Assembly (NCBI RefSeq): GCF_003315075.1
Contig: NZ_QNRJ01000011.1
Location: 44,956 to 108,955 of the forward strand
Length of the DNA stretch: 64,000 nucleotides
Direction: 5' to 3'
Source of the DNA: Rossellomorea aquimaris
Lineage (GTDB): Bacteria; Bacillota; Bacilli; Bacillales; Bacillaceae_B
Part shown: positions 1 through 9,128 of the stretch, piece after piece
Layout of the letters: each line of letters begins with the position of its first letter
How positions within the stretch are numbered: position 1 is the first letter of the stretch
Made by a program: the position numbers and the translations under genes
Notes under the pieces: generated by a model
What the model was told of the DNA's origin: nothing
The model's database searches: none
Seen by the model: the letters and a program-made list of their open reading frames with translations, nothing else

Positions 1-255
1 TCCCACGGTTCACCAGGAAACCATTTCTATTACACCAATGAAAAAGTCGATGATCTCATCGAGCAGGCAAGAAAAGAAGTGGACCCTGAAGTCAGAAAGA
101 CATTATATGAAGAAGCGATGACCATTGAAATGGAAGAAGCGGTATACATTCCGATTCGGAACTACGAGCATTTAGCAGTGTACAACAATGAAGTGAAGAA
201 TTTCTGGTTGAGTGCCGCCAACTACTTAATGGTGAATGACGCAACGATCGAATAG
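1..255 (+). CDS. Family 5 peptide/solute ABC-transporter binding protein, C-terminal end
   Basis: Only the last 84 codons are in the window; the start lies to the left. The reading frame is open from base 1 and stops with TAG at 253-255. The visible part (YYTNEKVDDLIEQAR, then YEEAMTIEMEEAVYIPI and a closing block on an exposed strand) matches the C-terminal lobe of SBP_bac_5 proteins, the lipid-anchored receptors that deliver oligopeptides, nickel or other small solutes to an ABC importer. A 68 bp gap separates it from two amidohydrolase genes on the same strand, so the imported solute may be their substrate; that link is inference. Family assignment is fairly sure, substrate is not known. 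Confidence 0.75.
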   Translation, partial: SHGSPGNHFYYTNEKVDDLIEQARKEVDPEVRKTLYEEAMTIEMEEAVYIPIRNYEHLAVYNNEVKNFWLSAANYLMVNDATIE

Positions 256-323
256 GGGATGGTTCGGGTGGTGATAAGCACCATCCGTAATCTTGTAAAC
301 ACTAAATCTTGGAGGTTGATTCT

Positions 324-1568
324 ATGAAAACGATTTGGATGAAAAATGTAAGAATGGAAACCGGTTTTGAGAAAGAGAATGAAGTCGTGACAGGGACACT
401 TACCGAATATGCCCATGTCAAAATAGAAGGTGGAAAGATTACGGCCATCTCACGTGACGAGTCAGAGATTGAAGCTGGAGCGGACGTGTTGGATGCAAAA
501 GGAAAGTTGATCCTGCCTTCCTTACGTGAAATGCACATCCATATCGATAAAACCTACTTCAGTGGTCCATGGAAGGCTTGCCGTCCGATCACAAAAGGAA
601 TTTTTACAAGAATAGAAGAAGAACAGGAGCTGCTTCCCAAGCAATTGCCATACGCACAGGAGAGAGCTGAAAAGATGATTGAGCTGCTGCTTCAAAATGG
701 CCACACTCACATCCGGACGCACTGCAACATCGAACCGACTTCCGGCTTAAAGCACCTGGAAGTCACCGTTAAAGCATTAGAGAAATATAAACATCACCTC
801 ACTTATGACATTGTGGCGTTTCCTCAGCACGGGCTTCTGCGCAGCAATTCAGTGGAACTGATGCGGGAAGCCATGAAAAATGGTGCCACCCTTGTCGGGG
901 GAGTCGATCCGGCGACAGTTGACCGACATATCGATCAATCGCTCTATACGACTTTTGACATTGCCACAGAGCATAATGCCGGTGTCGACATTCACCTTCA
1001 TGACCCGGACACACTTGGCGCTTTCACCTTTGAACGTCTTGCTGATTTTACAAGAGAGGCGAACTTGAAGGGGCGTGTCACGATCAGTCATGCCATTGCA
1101 CTTGGTGATCTTGAGGGGCAATCTCTTACCGACATGATGTCCACTCTGAAAGATCAAGAGATTGATATTACCACGACGATCCCGATTAACCGTCCAACCA
1201 TTCCGGTTCCGACTCTGGATCAGTACGGTTTACAGGTATCCGTCGGTCATGACAGCTTAACAGATCACTGGTCACCTTTTGGAACCGGGGATACGATCGA
1301 GAAGCTGAATATCCTTGCTGAACGATTCCGACTGATCGATGAGTACTCCATCAACCGTACATGGAAATATGCATCCGGAGGGATCACGCCGTTGGATGAT
1401 GCGGGGAAACAGGTGTGGCCTCAAGTAGGGGACGCAGCAGACTTCCTCCTGGTGGAAGCAAGCTGTTCAGCGGAAGCAGTGGCAAGGAGAGCAAAAATTG
1501 ATTCTGTTTATAAGAACGGGGAAAAGGTGTTGCTGCCTCACTCTGAATCTGTACTGATCAATAAATAA
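324..1568 (+). CDS. CodA-like amidohydrolase (first of a tandem pair)
   Basis: A 414-residue metal-dependent hydrolase of the amidohydrolase superfamily, closest in layout to cytosine deaminase CodA. Start ATG 324 follows GGAGG at 311-315. Visible ligands: HIH at residues 71-73, DIHLHD near 222-227, TISHA with His about 256, and GHD with Asp about 310. In CodA the catalytic glutamate sits in FPQEG; here the motif is FPQHG (residues 166-170), so the acid is replaced by histidine. The protein is therefore probably not a cytosine deaminase; the substrate is likely another cyclic amide or amidine. The next gene, 18 bp downstream, is a paralogue with the same change. Family is sure, reaction is not. 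Confidence 0.8.
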   Translation: MKTIWMKNVRMETGFEKENEVVTGTLTEYAHVKIEGGKITAISRDESEIEAGADVLDAKGKLILPSLREMHIHIDKTYFSGPWKACRPITKGIFTRIEEEQELLPKQLPYAQERAEKMIELLLQNGHTHIRTHCNIEPTSGLKHLEVTVKALEKYKHHLTYDIVAFPQHGLLRSNSVELMREAMKNGATLVGGVDPATVDRHIDQSLYTTFDIATEHNAGVDIHLHDPDTLGAFTFERLADFTREANLKGRVTISHAIALGDLEGQSLTDMMSTLKDQEIDITTTIPINRPTIPVPTLDQYGLQVSVGHDSLTDHWSPFGTGDTIEKLNILAERFRLIDEYSINRTWKYASGGITPLDDAGKQVWPQVGDAADFLLVEASCSAEAVARRAKIDSVYKNGEKVLLPHSESVLINK

Positions 1569-1586
1569 TAGAAGGGAGACGTTTCG

Positions 1587-2822
1587 ATGATCTGGTTGAA
1601 AAATGTGAAGCTTGAAGTAGGAAACATAGAAAATGGAGGCATGACCGAAACGAAAACAGAGCTTTTTCACCTCGGGGTCAAGGAAGGGAAAATCGTTCAA
1701 CAGCTGCCTCATACACAGCCCATACCCGAGACTGCTGATGTGATCTATGATATAAAAGGTCACTTGGCCATTCCGACCTTTAACGAAATGCATAACCATT
1801 TGGACAAAACGTATCTAACGCTTGGATGGAAAGCGACGAAGCCCGTTAAAAACCTGAAAGAAAGATTGCAGTTTGAAGCAGAGGAGCTGACAGAACTCGC
1901 ACCAACGACCAAAGAAAGAGCGAAACGGATGATCGACGAAATCCTTTCAAACGGTTCAACGCATATCCGCACTCACGTAAACATTGATCCATACATTGGA
2001 TTGAAGAACCTCGAGGGTGTCATCGAGGCATTGGAAGAGTATAAGCATGCGGTGACTGCGGATATCATTGCCTTCCCGCAGCACGGATTATTAAGAGATT
2101 CCGTGCCGGCATTGATGAGGGAAGCGATGAGAAATGGAGCCACCATGGTTGGTGGCCTCGACCCTGCAGGAATCGATCGCTCAATTGAAAAATCACTCTA
2201 TGAAACCATGAATATCGCAACAGAGTTTAATGCGGATGTAGACATCCATCTGCACGACAGCGGGCATGTGGGGACCTACACGATCGATAAGTGGATCGAT
2301 ATGGTGGAAGAGTCGAATTGGCAGAACCGGACAGCCATCAGTCATGCCTTCTGTATCGGGGAGGTGCCGGAAGTGAAACAGGTTGAACTGGCAGAGAGGT
2401 TAAGAGATAACGGAGTGGCAATCATGTCGACCATTCCTTTGACAAAGTCCCTTCCGCCAATCAAGCTCCTGGATGATCATGGAGTGAAGGTCCATCTTGG
2501 GTGTGATGGATTCTATGACTCCTGGAGTCCGCTTGGTCACGGGGACGTGTTAGAGAAAGTGTATAAATACGGCCAGGTGACAAGAAGAAGTGATGAAGTA
2601 TCCTTAAGGGACAGTCTGAAGTGGATAACTGGCGGAACAACGGCATTGACGAAAACAGGTGAATACAAGTGGCCGAAAGTGGAAGATGATGCAAGCTTTA
2701 TTTTCGTTGACGCTGCTTCATCAGCGGAAGTCGTTGCCAGAAGACCGAAACGACTGGCCGTGATGAACAAAGGGAAAGTGGTATATGGGTCTCTCTGGAG
2801 TACCCATGAGCTGGTGAAATGA
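1587..2822 (+). CDS. CodA-like amidohydrolase (second of a tandem pair)
   Basis: A 411-residue paralogue of the gene just upstream, started by ATG 1587 after AGAAGGGAGA. It has the same landmarks: HNH at residues 69-71, RTHVNIDP, FPQHGL, DIHLHD, AISHA and LGCDGFYDSWSPLG, where Asp is the expected metal or catalytic ligand. The CodA glutamate is again histidine. The two copies have clearly diverged, which suggests an old duplication with two related substrates rather than a recent copy. Its stop codon overlaps the start of the transporter gene by 4 bases (ATGA), so the three genes are very probably translated from one message. Substrate unknown. Confidence 0.8.
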   Translation: MIWLKNVKLEVGNIENGGMTETKTELFHLGVKEGKIVQQLPHTQPIPETADVIYDIKGHLAIPTFNEMHNHLDKTYLTLGWKATKPVKNLKERLQFEAEELTELAPTTKERAKRMIDEILSNGSTHIRTHVNIDPYIGLKNLEGVIEALEEYKHAVTADIIAFPQHGLLRDSVPALMREAMRNGATMVGGLDPAGIDRSIEKSLYETMNIATEFNADVDIHLHDSGHVGTYTIDKWIDMVEESNWQNRTAISHAFCIGEVPEVKQVELAERLRDNGVAIMSTIPLTKSLPPIKLLDDHGVKVHLGCDGFYDSWSPLGHGDVLEKVYKYGQVTRRSDEVSLRDSLKWITGGTTALTKTGEYKWPKVEDDASFIFVDAASSAEVVARRPKRLAVMNKGKVVYGSLWSTHELVK

Positions 2823-3748
2823 AAGAAAAGGTAAATGGAAAGCCCGTGTATCTCTACATGGGCCTCCTTTTTTGTGTCATATGCTGGGGAAGTAATTTTA
2901 TTTTCGGTGCGATTTTAGTGCACTATTTCAAGCCGATGGAAATCGCATTTTTACGGCTTATTTTTATTACTCTGTTCCTGCTTATCGTATTCTACAAGTC
3001 AATTAGACAATTTTCTTCGTTGAAATCCATGGTCATCCCACTGCTCTTCATCGGTTTCATTGGCGTGACCTTGAATCATTGGAGCTTCTATGCCAGCTTG
3101 ACCACGGCATCGCCCGTAACGGCGGCCTTGATCCTGGCTACGGCACCCATTTGTACATCCCTTATCAATTCGGTTGTATTTAAGGAACGCAAAAGTCCGT
3201 TTTTCTGGATGTGGAGCCTTTTCAGCTTTTTCGGCGTGCTCCTGGTCATCATGAAGAAAGGGGCCATAGTGATCGGTATGGGAGAAGGGTATATCTTCCT
3301 CACGATGCTTACATTTTCCGTGTTCATGATTCTTGTAGAACGATATGCAAGGCACCTTTCTTCTATTCTATTGACCTTTTATTCGACCATGGTGGGGTTG
3401 ATCTTGATGACCGTGTTTTTGCCATTCTCCGACGTTACTTTTCTGAGGTCCGTCCCCTTCAGCATTTGGATGCTGCTTTTTTTTACAGCGATCATCATGC
3501 ATGGGATATGCCCGCTTATTTGGAACCATTGCATATCAGAAATCGGTTCTACGAATACATCCCTGCTCCTGAACATTGAACCGTTTGTGGCAATGGTGGT
3601 TGGATACATTGTGTTGAAAGAGTCGGTAAGCACTATGCAAATGATCGGGGCAATCACTATACTAATAAGCGTCACAATGGCTCTCCATTCCAATCGAATG
3701 GGACAGAGGGACAGGCACCTTGTCCCGACAAACTCAAATACACTATGA
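2819..3748 (+). CDS. EamA/DMT-family membrane transporter
   Basis: A 309-residue integral membrane protein with about ten hydrophobic segments, arranged as two EamA repeats of five helices; LCVICWGSNFIFG at the N-terminus is the family signature. Members export or import small metabolites. It is coupled to the upstream amidohydrolase by a 4-base ATGA overlap, so it may move the substrate or product of those enzymes (inference). The last 16 residues (from MGQRDRHLVPT) do not look like family sequence: they are read from a GGGACAGGCACC repeat at 3708-3726, and the same RHLVP word ends another protein at 28.4 kb. The natural terminus was probably a little upstream. Confidence 0.8.
   Translation: MKEKVNGKPVYLYMGLLFCVICWGSNFIFGAILVHYFKPMEIAFLRLIFITLFLLIVFYKSIRQFSSLKSMVIPLLFIGFIGVTLNHWSFYASLTTASPVTAALILATAPICTSLINSVVFKERKSPFFWMWSLFSFFGVLLVIMKKGAIVIGMGEGYIFLTMLTFSVFMILVERYARHLSSILLTFYSTMVGLILMTVFLPFSDVTFLRSVPFSIWMLLFFTAIIMHGICPLIWNHCISEIGSTNTSLLLNIEPFVAMVVGYIVLKESVSTMQMIGAITILISVTMALHSNRMGQRDRHLVPTNSNTL
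3708..3726 (+). repeat. GGGACAGGCACC-type palindromic repeat inside a gene end
   Basis: GGGACAGGCACCTTGTCCC has GGGACA pairing with TGTCCC across a short loop. It lies within the last codons of the transporter and supplies the residues DRHLVP. The same 19 bases occur at 28394-28412, in the same position relative to an unrelated gene; relatives lie at 31805-31817 and 62212-62230. Confidence 0.75.
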
Positions 3749-3945
3749 TGATTGTTACGGGACGAGGGAGCGGTCGCCTTGTCCTCCAAATTTCTACAAC
3801 TATTTCCCCGGAAATTGATAAAAAATAATAGAATTCTACAAAGTGTGTCATGCTGACTATTTTTCACCTTCAAGAAATCGTCAGCATTAAACTTCTAAAG
3901 GCACTAAAACTTCTGTAAAATGAAACGTAAATTGAGGGGGAGATA

Positions 3946-5268
3946 ATGATGGAACCTACATACGGCTTGAAACCTGCTTTACTTTCCGATCTAAAAGCAA
4001 TGAAAGAAACCTTCTGGTCAAACTCATCACTGAAATCCTGGGTCAATTCTGATACAAACCCTGTAGAGGGGAGTGATATCTATGAAGCTGAAAAGAGGCT
4101 TCTTCGGTTTGCCCCGTACATAAGACACGTATATCCCGAAACAGAAGAGAAGAATGGAATCATTGAGTCACCTATCCAATGGCTTCCGGATATGCAGAGA
4201 GAACTGGAAAAATATTATCAAACTACCATATCGGGAAAGCTACTGTTGAAATGTGACAATGAGCTGCCCATTGCCGGTTCCATTAAAGCCAGAGGGGGAA
4301 TCTACGAAGTACTGAAGCTGGCAGAAACTCTGCTGATTCAACACGATATGATTCAATTGACGGACGACTACTCCGTGTTAGCCAATCCCTCGTTTAAGGA
4401 GTTCTTTTCACAGTACTCCATTGCGGTAGGCTCGACGGGGAACTTAGCCTTAAGTATTGGAACCATCGGTGCAGCTCTTGGTTTCAATGTGACGGTTCAT
4501 ATGTCACGTGAAGCGAAAGAGTGGAAAAAGGAGCTTCTCAGAGAAAAAGGAGTAACGGTGATCGAGCATCAGAACGATTTCTCCTATGCCGTTGAAGAAG
4601 GGCGAAAGCAATGTATGAAGGACCCGAATGGTTTTTTCATAGATGATGAAAACTCGAAGGATCTTTTCATGGGCTATGCAGTCGCTGCACTGCGGTTGCG
4701 AAAGCAGTTAGAAGAAAAGGGGATTGTTGTTGACCGGGATCATCCATTGATTGTGTATTTGCCATGCGGTGTCGGGGGTGGACCTGGAGGGGTGACGTAC
4801 GGATTGAAGCATGTATTTGGTGATCATGTTCATTGTTATTTTGCCGAACCAACCAATTCTCCATGTATGCTTCTTGGGCTTTCGACCGGAAAGCATGAAA
4901 AGATTTCTGTCCAGGATATAGGATTAAGCAATCGGACAGAAGCCGATGGACTGGCCGTCGGGCGCCCCTCAGCATTAGCAGGAAGGATGGTGCAGGAACT
5001 GGTGAACGGCGTGTATACAGTCAATGATGAGAACTTATTTAAAATGCTGGCTCTTTTACACCAATCAGAATCCATTTCCTTAGAGCCTTCCGCGCTTGCC
5101 GGGATGCTTGGCCCAACCTCTATACAGATACGAGAGCATCTTGAATCCCTTTCGTTAACTAGAACTCAATTAACTCAAGCGACTCATCTAGTGTGGGCGA
5201 CAGGTGGGAACTTAGTGCCTGCACAGATTATGGAAAGTTATGTTGCTATGGGGAAAGGATTTTTATAG
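3946..5268 (+). CDS. dsdA: D-serine dehydratase
   Basis: A 440-residue fold-type II PLP enzyme that converts D-serine to pyruvate and ammonia in the cytoplasm. The lysine that should bind PLP is in GSIKARGG (about residue 114), the phosphate-binding glycine loop is CGVGGGPGG, and GSTGNLALS and FAEPTNSPCMLLGL are typical DsdA blocks. Length matches the family (about 440). Two ATG codons are adjacent (3946 and 3949); the GAGGGGGAG site fits the second slightly better. It stands alone: an intergenic repeat and hairpins follow, and about 200 bp separate it from the transporter upstream. Bacteria use DsdA to detoxify or feed on D-serine. Confidence 0.92.
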   Translation: MMEPTYGLKPALLSDLKAMKETFWSNSSLKSWVNSDTNPVEGSDIYEAEKRLLRFAPYIRHVYPETEEKNGIIESPIQWLPDMQRELEKYYQTTISGKLLLKCDNELPIAGSIKARGGIYEVLKLAETLLIQHDMIQLTDDYSVLANPSFKEFFSQYSIAVGSTGNLALSIGTIGAALGFNVTVHMSREAKEWKKELLREKGVTVIEHQNDFSYAVEEGRKQCMKDPNGFFIDDENSKDLFMGYAVAALRLRKQLEEKGIVVDRDHPLIVYLPCGVGGGPGGVTYGLKHVFGDHVHCYFAEPTNSPCMLLGLSTGKHEKISVQDIGLSNRTEADGLAVGRPSALAGRMVQELVNGVYTVNDENLFKMLALLHQSESISLEPSALAGMLGPTSIQIREHLESLSLTRTQLTQATHLVWATGGNLVPAQIMESYVAMGKGFL

Positions 5269-5273
5269 TGCTT

Positions 5274-5319
5274 AGGGACGGACCTTGTGCTTTCAAATGA
5301 AGGCATGAGGTCCGTCCCT
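5274..5319. repeat. GGGACGGACCT palindrome acting as terminator after dsdA
   Basis: AGGGACGGACCT (5274-5285) pairs with AGGTCCGTCCCT (5308-5319) and is followed by CTTTTTCTC, so it looks like a Rho-independent terminator built from the dispersed repeat. A second hairpin with arms AAGACTG and CAGTCTT follows at about 5336-5373. Confidence 0.85.
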
Positions 5320-5523
5320 CTTTTTCTCACAAAAAAGACTGCCAAACGAAAATCGATCGTCCAACAGTCTTTAAATTTATATTGATTAGAATGGGAATTT
5401 GTGATAAATTAGAACAGAAACGCTTAAGCTGAGTAAATTAAAACATATTACCTCAATAATAATTATATAACATAATTTACTCTTTCGTCAACCCTCAATT
5501 TTTTTAGGAAAAGGAGTGCTTGG

Positions 5524-7851
5524 ATGAATCTTGAAATTCGGCAGGAGCAGGAACGTGTGGACCGTGTCATTGAGACAATTGTGGAGCAAATCGGACGCCT
5601 GGAGGATGAAACCGGACGACGACAAGAGGAAGTGGTGGAGATCCGTAAACACTTCTGGGATGAGGTCAAGGTGAATACGGATACCTTCGATGATTTTCTG
5701 GAAACCGTCCTCAGTTTGAGGCAGCAGGCACAAGTGTTGACCGTCAGTCAAAGCACTCACAGACAGGCAGTAAAAAAGCTATCTGCTCTACAACGCATGA
5801 AGGGCAAGCCTTATTTCGGACGCATTGATATTACCGAAGAAGGAGAATCGGAGTCGGAAAAGATCTATATCGGCATTGCCACCCTCACGGATCATAGTGG
5901 GGATGATTTCCTGGTCTATGATTGGCGCGCTCCGATTTCGAGCGTTTATTATGATTATCCGCCAGGTCCCGCAGAATACGCCACACCCGGTGGCATAGTC
6001 AGAGGGACGCTTGAGAAAAAATGGCAGTATCTCATCCGGGACGGCGTCATCGACTCCATGTTCGATACCAGCCTGACGATTGGGGATGAAGTTTTGCAGG
6101 AGGTGCTTGGGAAGCGGACGGATACCCATATGAACAGCATCGTGGCGACCATCCAGCAGAAGCAGAATCAGATCATCAGGCACGATCACGGCCGGCTCCT
6201 CATCGTACAAGGTGCAGCGGGCAGCGGGAAAACATCGGCCGCCCTTCAGCGGATTGCGTATTTATTATATAAATATCGAGGCACCCTCAAGGCGGATCAA
6301 ATCATTCTGTTCTCTCCGAACGCCATGTTCAACAGCTATGTATCGAACGTACTGCCTGAGCTTGGTGAAGAGAATATGGAGCAGGTGACCTTTCAGGAAT
6401 ATTTGGATCATCGATTGAGTAAGGAGTTCGAATTGGAGGGACCATACAGTCAATTGGAATACGTCCTGACCGAAATGGATGACCCCTCGTACCGGACCCG
6501 GACGGCAAGTATTTCTTTCAAGGCATCGACGGACTTCTTTGACATCATTAAATTATACAGAACGTCACTGGAGCAATCCGGGATGCGATTCAAAGGAATT
6601 AAGTTTCGGGGAAAACCAATCGTCACAGCAAGGCAAATCGAGGAACATTTTTACACCAACGATACGTCCTTTCGTTTTCATAACAGGCTGGAGAAATTGA
6701 CAGACTGGATCAACCAACAGATCGATGAAGCAGAGAAGATTGAACGGAGCAAGCCTTGGGTCGAAGAAGAAATCGAACTGATGAACAATGAGGACTATCA
6801 CAAAGCGCATCAGCACCTGCAGAAGAAAAATCCTTCGAATGATTATGAAATCGAGTATGAGGCGTTGGCCCGATTGACTGTTCGCAGGAAATTCAAGGGA
6901 CTGCGCAAAGCGATCGAGAGATTTCAATATGTGGACGTGAAAGGAATGTATCTTCAGCTTTTTGTGGATCCTGTGAACATCTCCACCTTATGGAACGGGG
7001 AGATTCCTGAAGAGTGGGAGGATATTTGCCGTTCGACTGTGAACATGCTCGAGGAAGGGGAATTGTCCTACGAGGATGCGACGCCTTTTTTATTGTTAAA
7101 AGAGCTGATACTCGGCTTTCAGTCCAATACGTCGATTAAGCATGTGCTCATCGACGAAGCTCAGGACTATTCACCTTTTCAATTCGAATTCATTAAGCGT
7201 CTATTTCCTTCAGCCAAAATGACCGTGCTCGGCGACTTTAATCAGGCCATCTTTGCCCATGCACGTGAGCATGTGGATTTCAGCACACTGACCGGACTCT
7301 ACGGACAAGATGAAACCAACGTGATCAACTTGAATCAGAGTTACCGGTCGACCAAGCCGATCATCGAGTTCACACGCCGGCTTGTGCCTGGCGGTGACCA
7401 GATAGCTCCATTTGACCGAAACGGGGAAAAACCGGTGCTCACCCAGGTCGCTGATCACGATGAACTTCACGAACGAATTGCAGCGAAAATACAAGAATGG
7501 CAGGACCGGGACTACCATTCCATAGCCGTCATTTGTAAATCTGCGAAAGAAAGTGGAGCCGCATACGCCTCCTTAAGCGGTGTAGAAGACATCAAGCTCA
7601 TGAAAAGCGCTTCCCTTGAATACGAACAGGGCGTGATCGTCATCCCGGCCTACCTGGCAAAAGGAATCGAATTTGACGCCGTCATCCTTTATGACGCATC
7701 CGCCCAATCCTATGGTGACGAAAGCCTCAGCCGCTTGTTCTACACAGCCTGCACAAGGGCCATGCACGAGCTGCAGCTATTCAGCGTAGGCGATCCGAGT
7801 CCATTCTTTGAACATATAGAAGCGGACCTCTATAGTAGCGAACCGTCTTAA
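5524..7851 (+). CDS. helD: HelD-type RNA polymerase recycling ATPase (UvrD-like)
   Basis: A 775-residue superfamily 1 motor, the same length as Bacillus subtilis HelD (about 774). HelD binds core RNA polymerase, opens its clefts and releases stalled polymerase and nucleic acid using ATP. Order seen: an N-terminal charged coiled coil (residues 1-95) that in HelD enters the secondary channel, then DWRAPISSVYYDY, Walker A GAAGSGKTSAA (about 230-240), Walker B as DEAQD (about 544-548), the GDFNQAIF motif, and a C-terminal helicase block with TACTRAMHELQ. Start ATG 5524 follows AAAAGGAG. It is monocistronic, with an AT-rich promoter region upstream and a repeat-type terminator downstream. Confidence 0.92.
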   Translation: MNLEIRQEQERVDRVIETIVEQIGRLEDETGRRQEEVVEIRKHFWDEVKVNTDTFDDFLETVLSLRQQAQVLTVSQSTHRQAVKKLSALQRMKGKPYFGRIDITEEGESESEKIYIGIATLTDHSGDDFLVYDWRAPISSVYYDYPPGPAEYATPGGIVRGTLEKKWQYLIRDGVIDSMFDTSLTIGDEVLQEVLGKRTDTHMNSIVATIQQKQNQIIRHDHGRLLIVQGAAGSGKTSAALQRIAYLLYKYRGTLKADQIILFSPNAMFNSYVSNVLPELGEENMEQVTFQEYLDHRLSKEFELEGPYSQLEYVLTEMDDPSYRTRTASISFKASTDFFDIIKLYRTSLEQSGMRFKGIKFRGKPIVTARQIEEHFYTNDTSFRFHNRLEKLTDWINQQIDEAEKIERSKPWVEEEIELMNNEDYHKAHQHLQKKNPSNDYEIEYEALARLTVRRKFKGLRKAIERFQYVDVKGMYLQLFVDPVNISTLWNGEIPEEWEDICRSTVNMLEEGELSYEDATPFLLLKELILGFQSNTSIKHVLIDEAQDYSPFQFEFIKRLFPSAKMTVLGDFNQAIFAHAREHVDFSTLTGLYGQDETNVINLNQSYRSTKPIIEFTRRLVPGGDQIAPFDRNGEKPVLTQVADHDELHERIAAKIQEWQDRDYHSIAVICKSAKESGAAYASLSGVEDIKLMKSASLEYEQGVIVIPAYLAKGIEFDAVILYDASAQSYGDESLSRLFYTACTRAMHELQLFSVGDPSPFFEHIEADLYSSEPS

Positions 7852-7864
7852 ATTGATCATACAA

Positions 7865-7910
7865 AGGGACGGACCTTGTACTTCAAATCAGAAGTGCAAG
7901 GTCCGTCCCT
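7865..7910. repeat. GGGACGGACCT palindrome, terminator of helD
   Basis: Left arm AGGGACGGACCTTGTACTTC and right arm GAAGTGCAAGGTCCGTCCCT form a near-perfect 20 bp stem with a 6-base loop, followed by CTTTTTTATTTT. The inner stem differs from that of other copies while the outer 12 bases are constant. Confidence 0.9.
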
Positions 7911-8012
7911 CTTTTTTATTTTATAAAAGTGATTGAGTTAGGGGAAATGTTTTGAAATAATTGGAAGAGAAGGGTCATATAGTTTAATTTTAAGTGGAAA
8001 GGAGGAGTCTGA

Positions 8013-8225
8013 GTGAAGGGAAATATGAAATTTGCATGGATTGCTTCCTGGTTTGCGCTTGTTGGTCAACTGGCATTTTTCATCGGTGTGTCGCTGTTCA
8101 CAGGGGATTGGCGCTATGTCATGTGGAGTTTTATGGTCAGTATGGCAGCGGGCGTTCCAAGCATGATCCGTACGTGGCTGGCGCAGAAAAGAATAAACGA
8201 TCAAAAAGGGAGTCCCGCCCAATAA
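8013..8225 (+). CDS. Small two-helix membrane protein, unknown function
   Basis: A 70-residue protein read from GTG 8013, five bases after GGAGGAG (8001-8007); an ATG four codons later is less well placed. Two hydrophobic segments (about residues 7-27 and 36-55) are joined by a short loop with TGDWRYVMW, and the tail is basic (WLAQKRINDQKG). I do not recognise the family. It stands between the helD terminator and a methyltransferase gene 130 bp away on the same strand. The strong ribosome site and plausible membrane topology argue that it is real. Confidence 0.65.
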   Translation: MKGNMKFAWIASWFALVGQLAFFIGVSLFTGDWRYVMWSFMVSMAAGVPSMIRTWLAQKRINDQKGSPAQ

Positions 8226-8358
8226 CTACGGCTTCCTCATTCTTCACATAAATCCAATGAGGCAATTCATCATTCAAGGTTGGAGAGACCGTGGTCACAA
8301 AGTGTTTGCATTAGATAAGACTGATGATCGACCTTGTCATTTTGGGAGGTGTTTTATC

Positions 8359-8982
8359 ATGAACAATCGTTGGAATGAATGGGTATATAAACTCTGGTCT
8401 CCCATATACGATACGTTTTTTAACTCAGGTGTATTCCGTAAAGCCCGGCAACAGGTATTTCAAGGAGAGGCATTTCAAGAAAATCAACGAATCTTATTTG
8501 TTGGTGTAGGCACAGGAGCTGACCTGGAATGGATCCATCATCAGTCATTGAATATTACCGCGATTGACTATTCAAATGAAATGCTTGAAAAAGCCAGAAA
8601 GAAATTCCCGGACTCCCGGGTACAATTTCTGAAAATGGATGCACAGAAGATGAGCTTTCGCGATCATCAATTCGATGTGGTAATCGGGAGTCTTATTCTA
8701 TCCGTCGTACCTGATGCAGATCAGTGCCTCAAGGAAATGATCAGGGTGTTGAAGAAGGATGGTGAGTTGATCCTCTTCGATAAGTTTGCGCCTGAAGGAA
8801 GAGGACTTTCTCCTATTAAAAAGGTTCTCAGGCCGCTGATCAAATTAGCCGGTACCGATATTGGTCTGAGCTTCGAGGCGCTAGTTGAAAAATATAAAGG
8901 AACGTTATCTGTGAAAGAGGACATCCCAGTAATGTTCCATGGGATGTACAGAAAGATTGTGATCATAAAACAACATCCATGA
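8359..8982 (+). CDS. Class I SAM-dependent methyltransferase
   Basis: A 207-residue protein with a Rossmann-type methyltransferase core. The SAM-binding motif I is VGVGTGADLEWI (about residues 47-58); the acidic end of strand 2 is in ITAIDYSNEML, followed by QFLKMDAQKMSF and FDVVIGSLILSVVPD, as in UbiE/PmtA-like small-molecule or phospholipid methyltransferases. The frame stays open upstream to 8257, but ATG 8359 has GGGAGG at 8344-8349 and begins at the usual place (NRWNEWVYKLWSPIYDTFF), so it is chosen. The substrate cannot be told from sequence. A bidirectional hairpin terminator follows at 9040-9087. Confidence 0.8.
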   Translation: MNNRWNEWVYKLWSPIYDTFFNSGVFRKARQQVFQGEAFQENQRILFVGVGTGADLEWIHHQSLNITAIDYSNEMLEKARKKFPDSRVQFLKMDAQKMSFRDHQFDVVIGSLILSVVPDADQCLKEMIRVLKKDGELILFDKFAPEGRGLSPIKKVLRPLIKLAGTDIGLSFEALVEKYKGTLSVKEDIPVMFHGMYRKIVIIKQHP

Positions 8983-9039
8983 ATGATGTTTTAACTTTCT
9001 TTCTATCTATGATGGATTTCCAGAGTGAATTAATGCTAA

Positions 9040-9087
9040 AAAGGGCTGGCCAGAAAGTCGCATTCATGACTCTTCGGCCAACCCTTT
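9040..9087. terminator. Bidirectional hairpin between convergent genes
   Basis: AAAGGGCTGGCC (9040-9051) pairs with GGCCAACCCTTT (9076-9087) with one bulge. It separates the methyltransferase (plus strand) from the small membrane protein gene (minus strand) and has T/A runs on both sides. Confidence 0.7.
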
Positions 9088-9128
9088 ATTTATGAATTCC
9101 CAATGACCCCGTCCTGACCTCAGAAACC

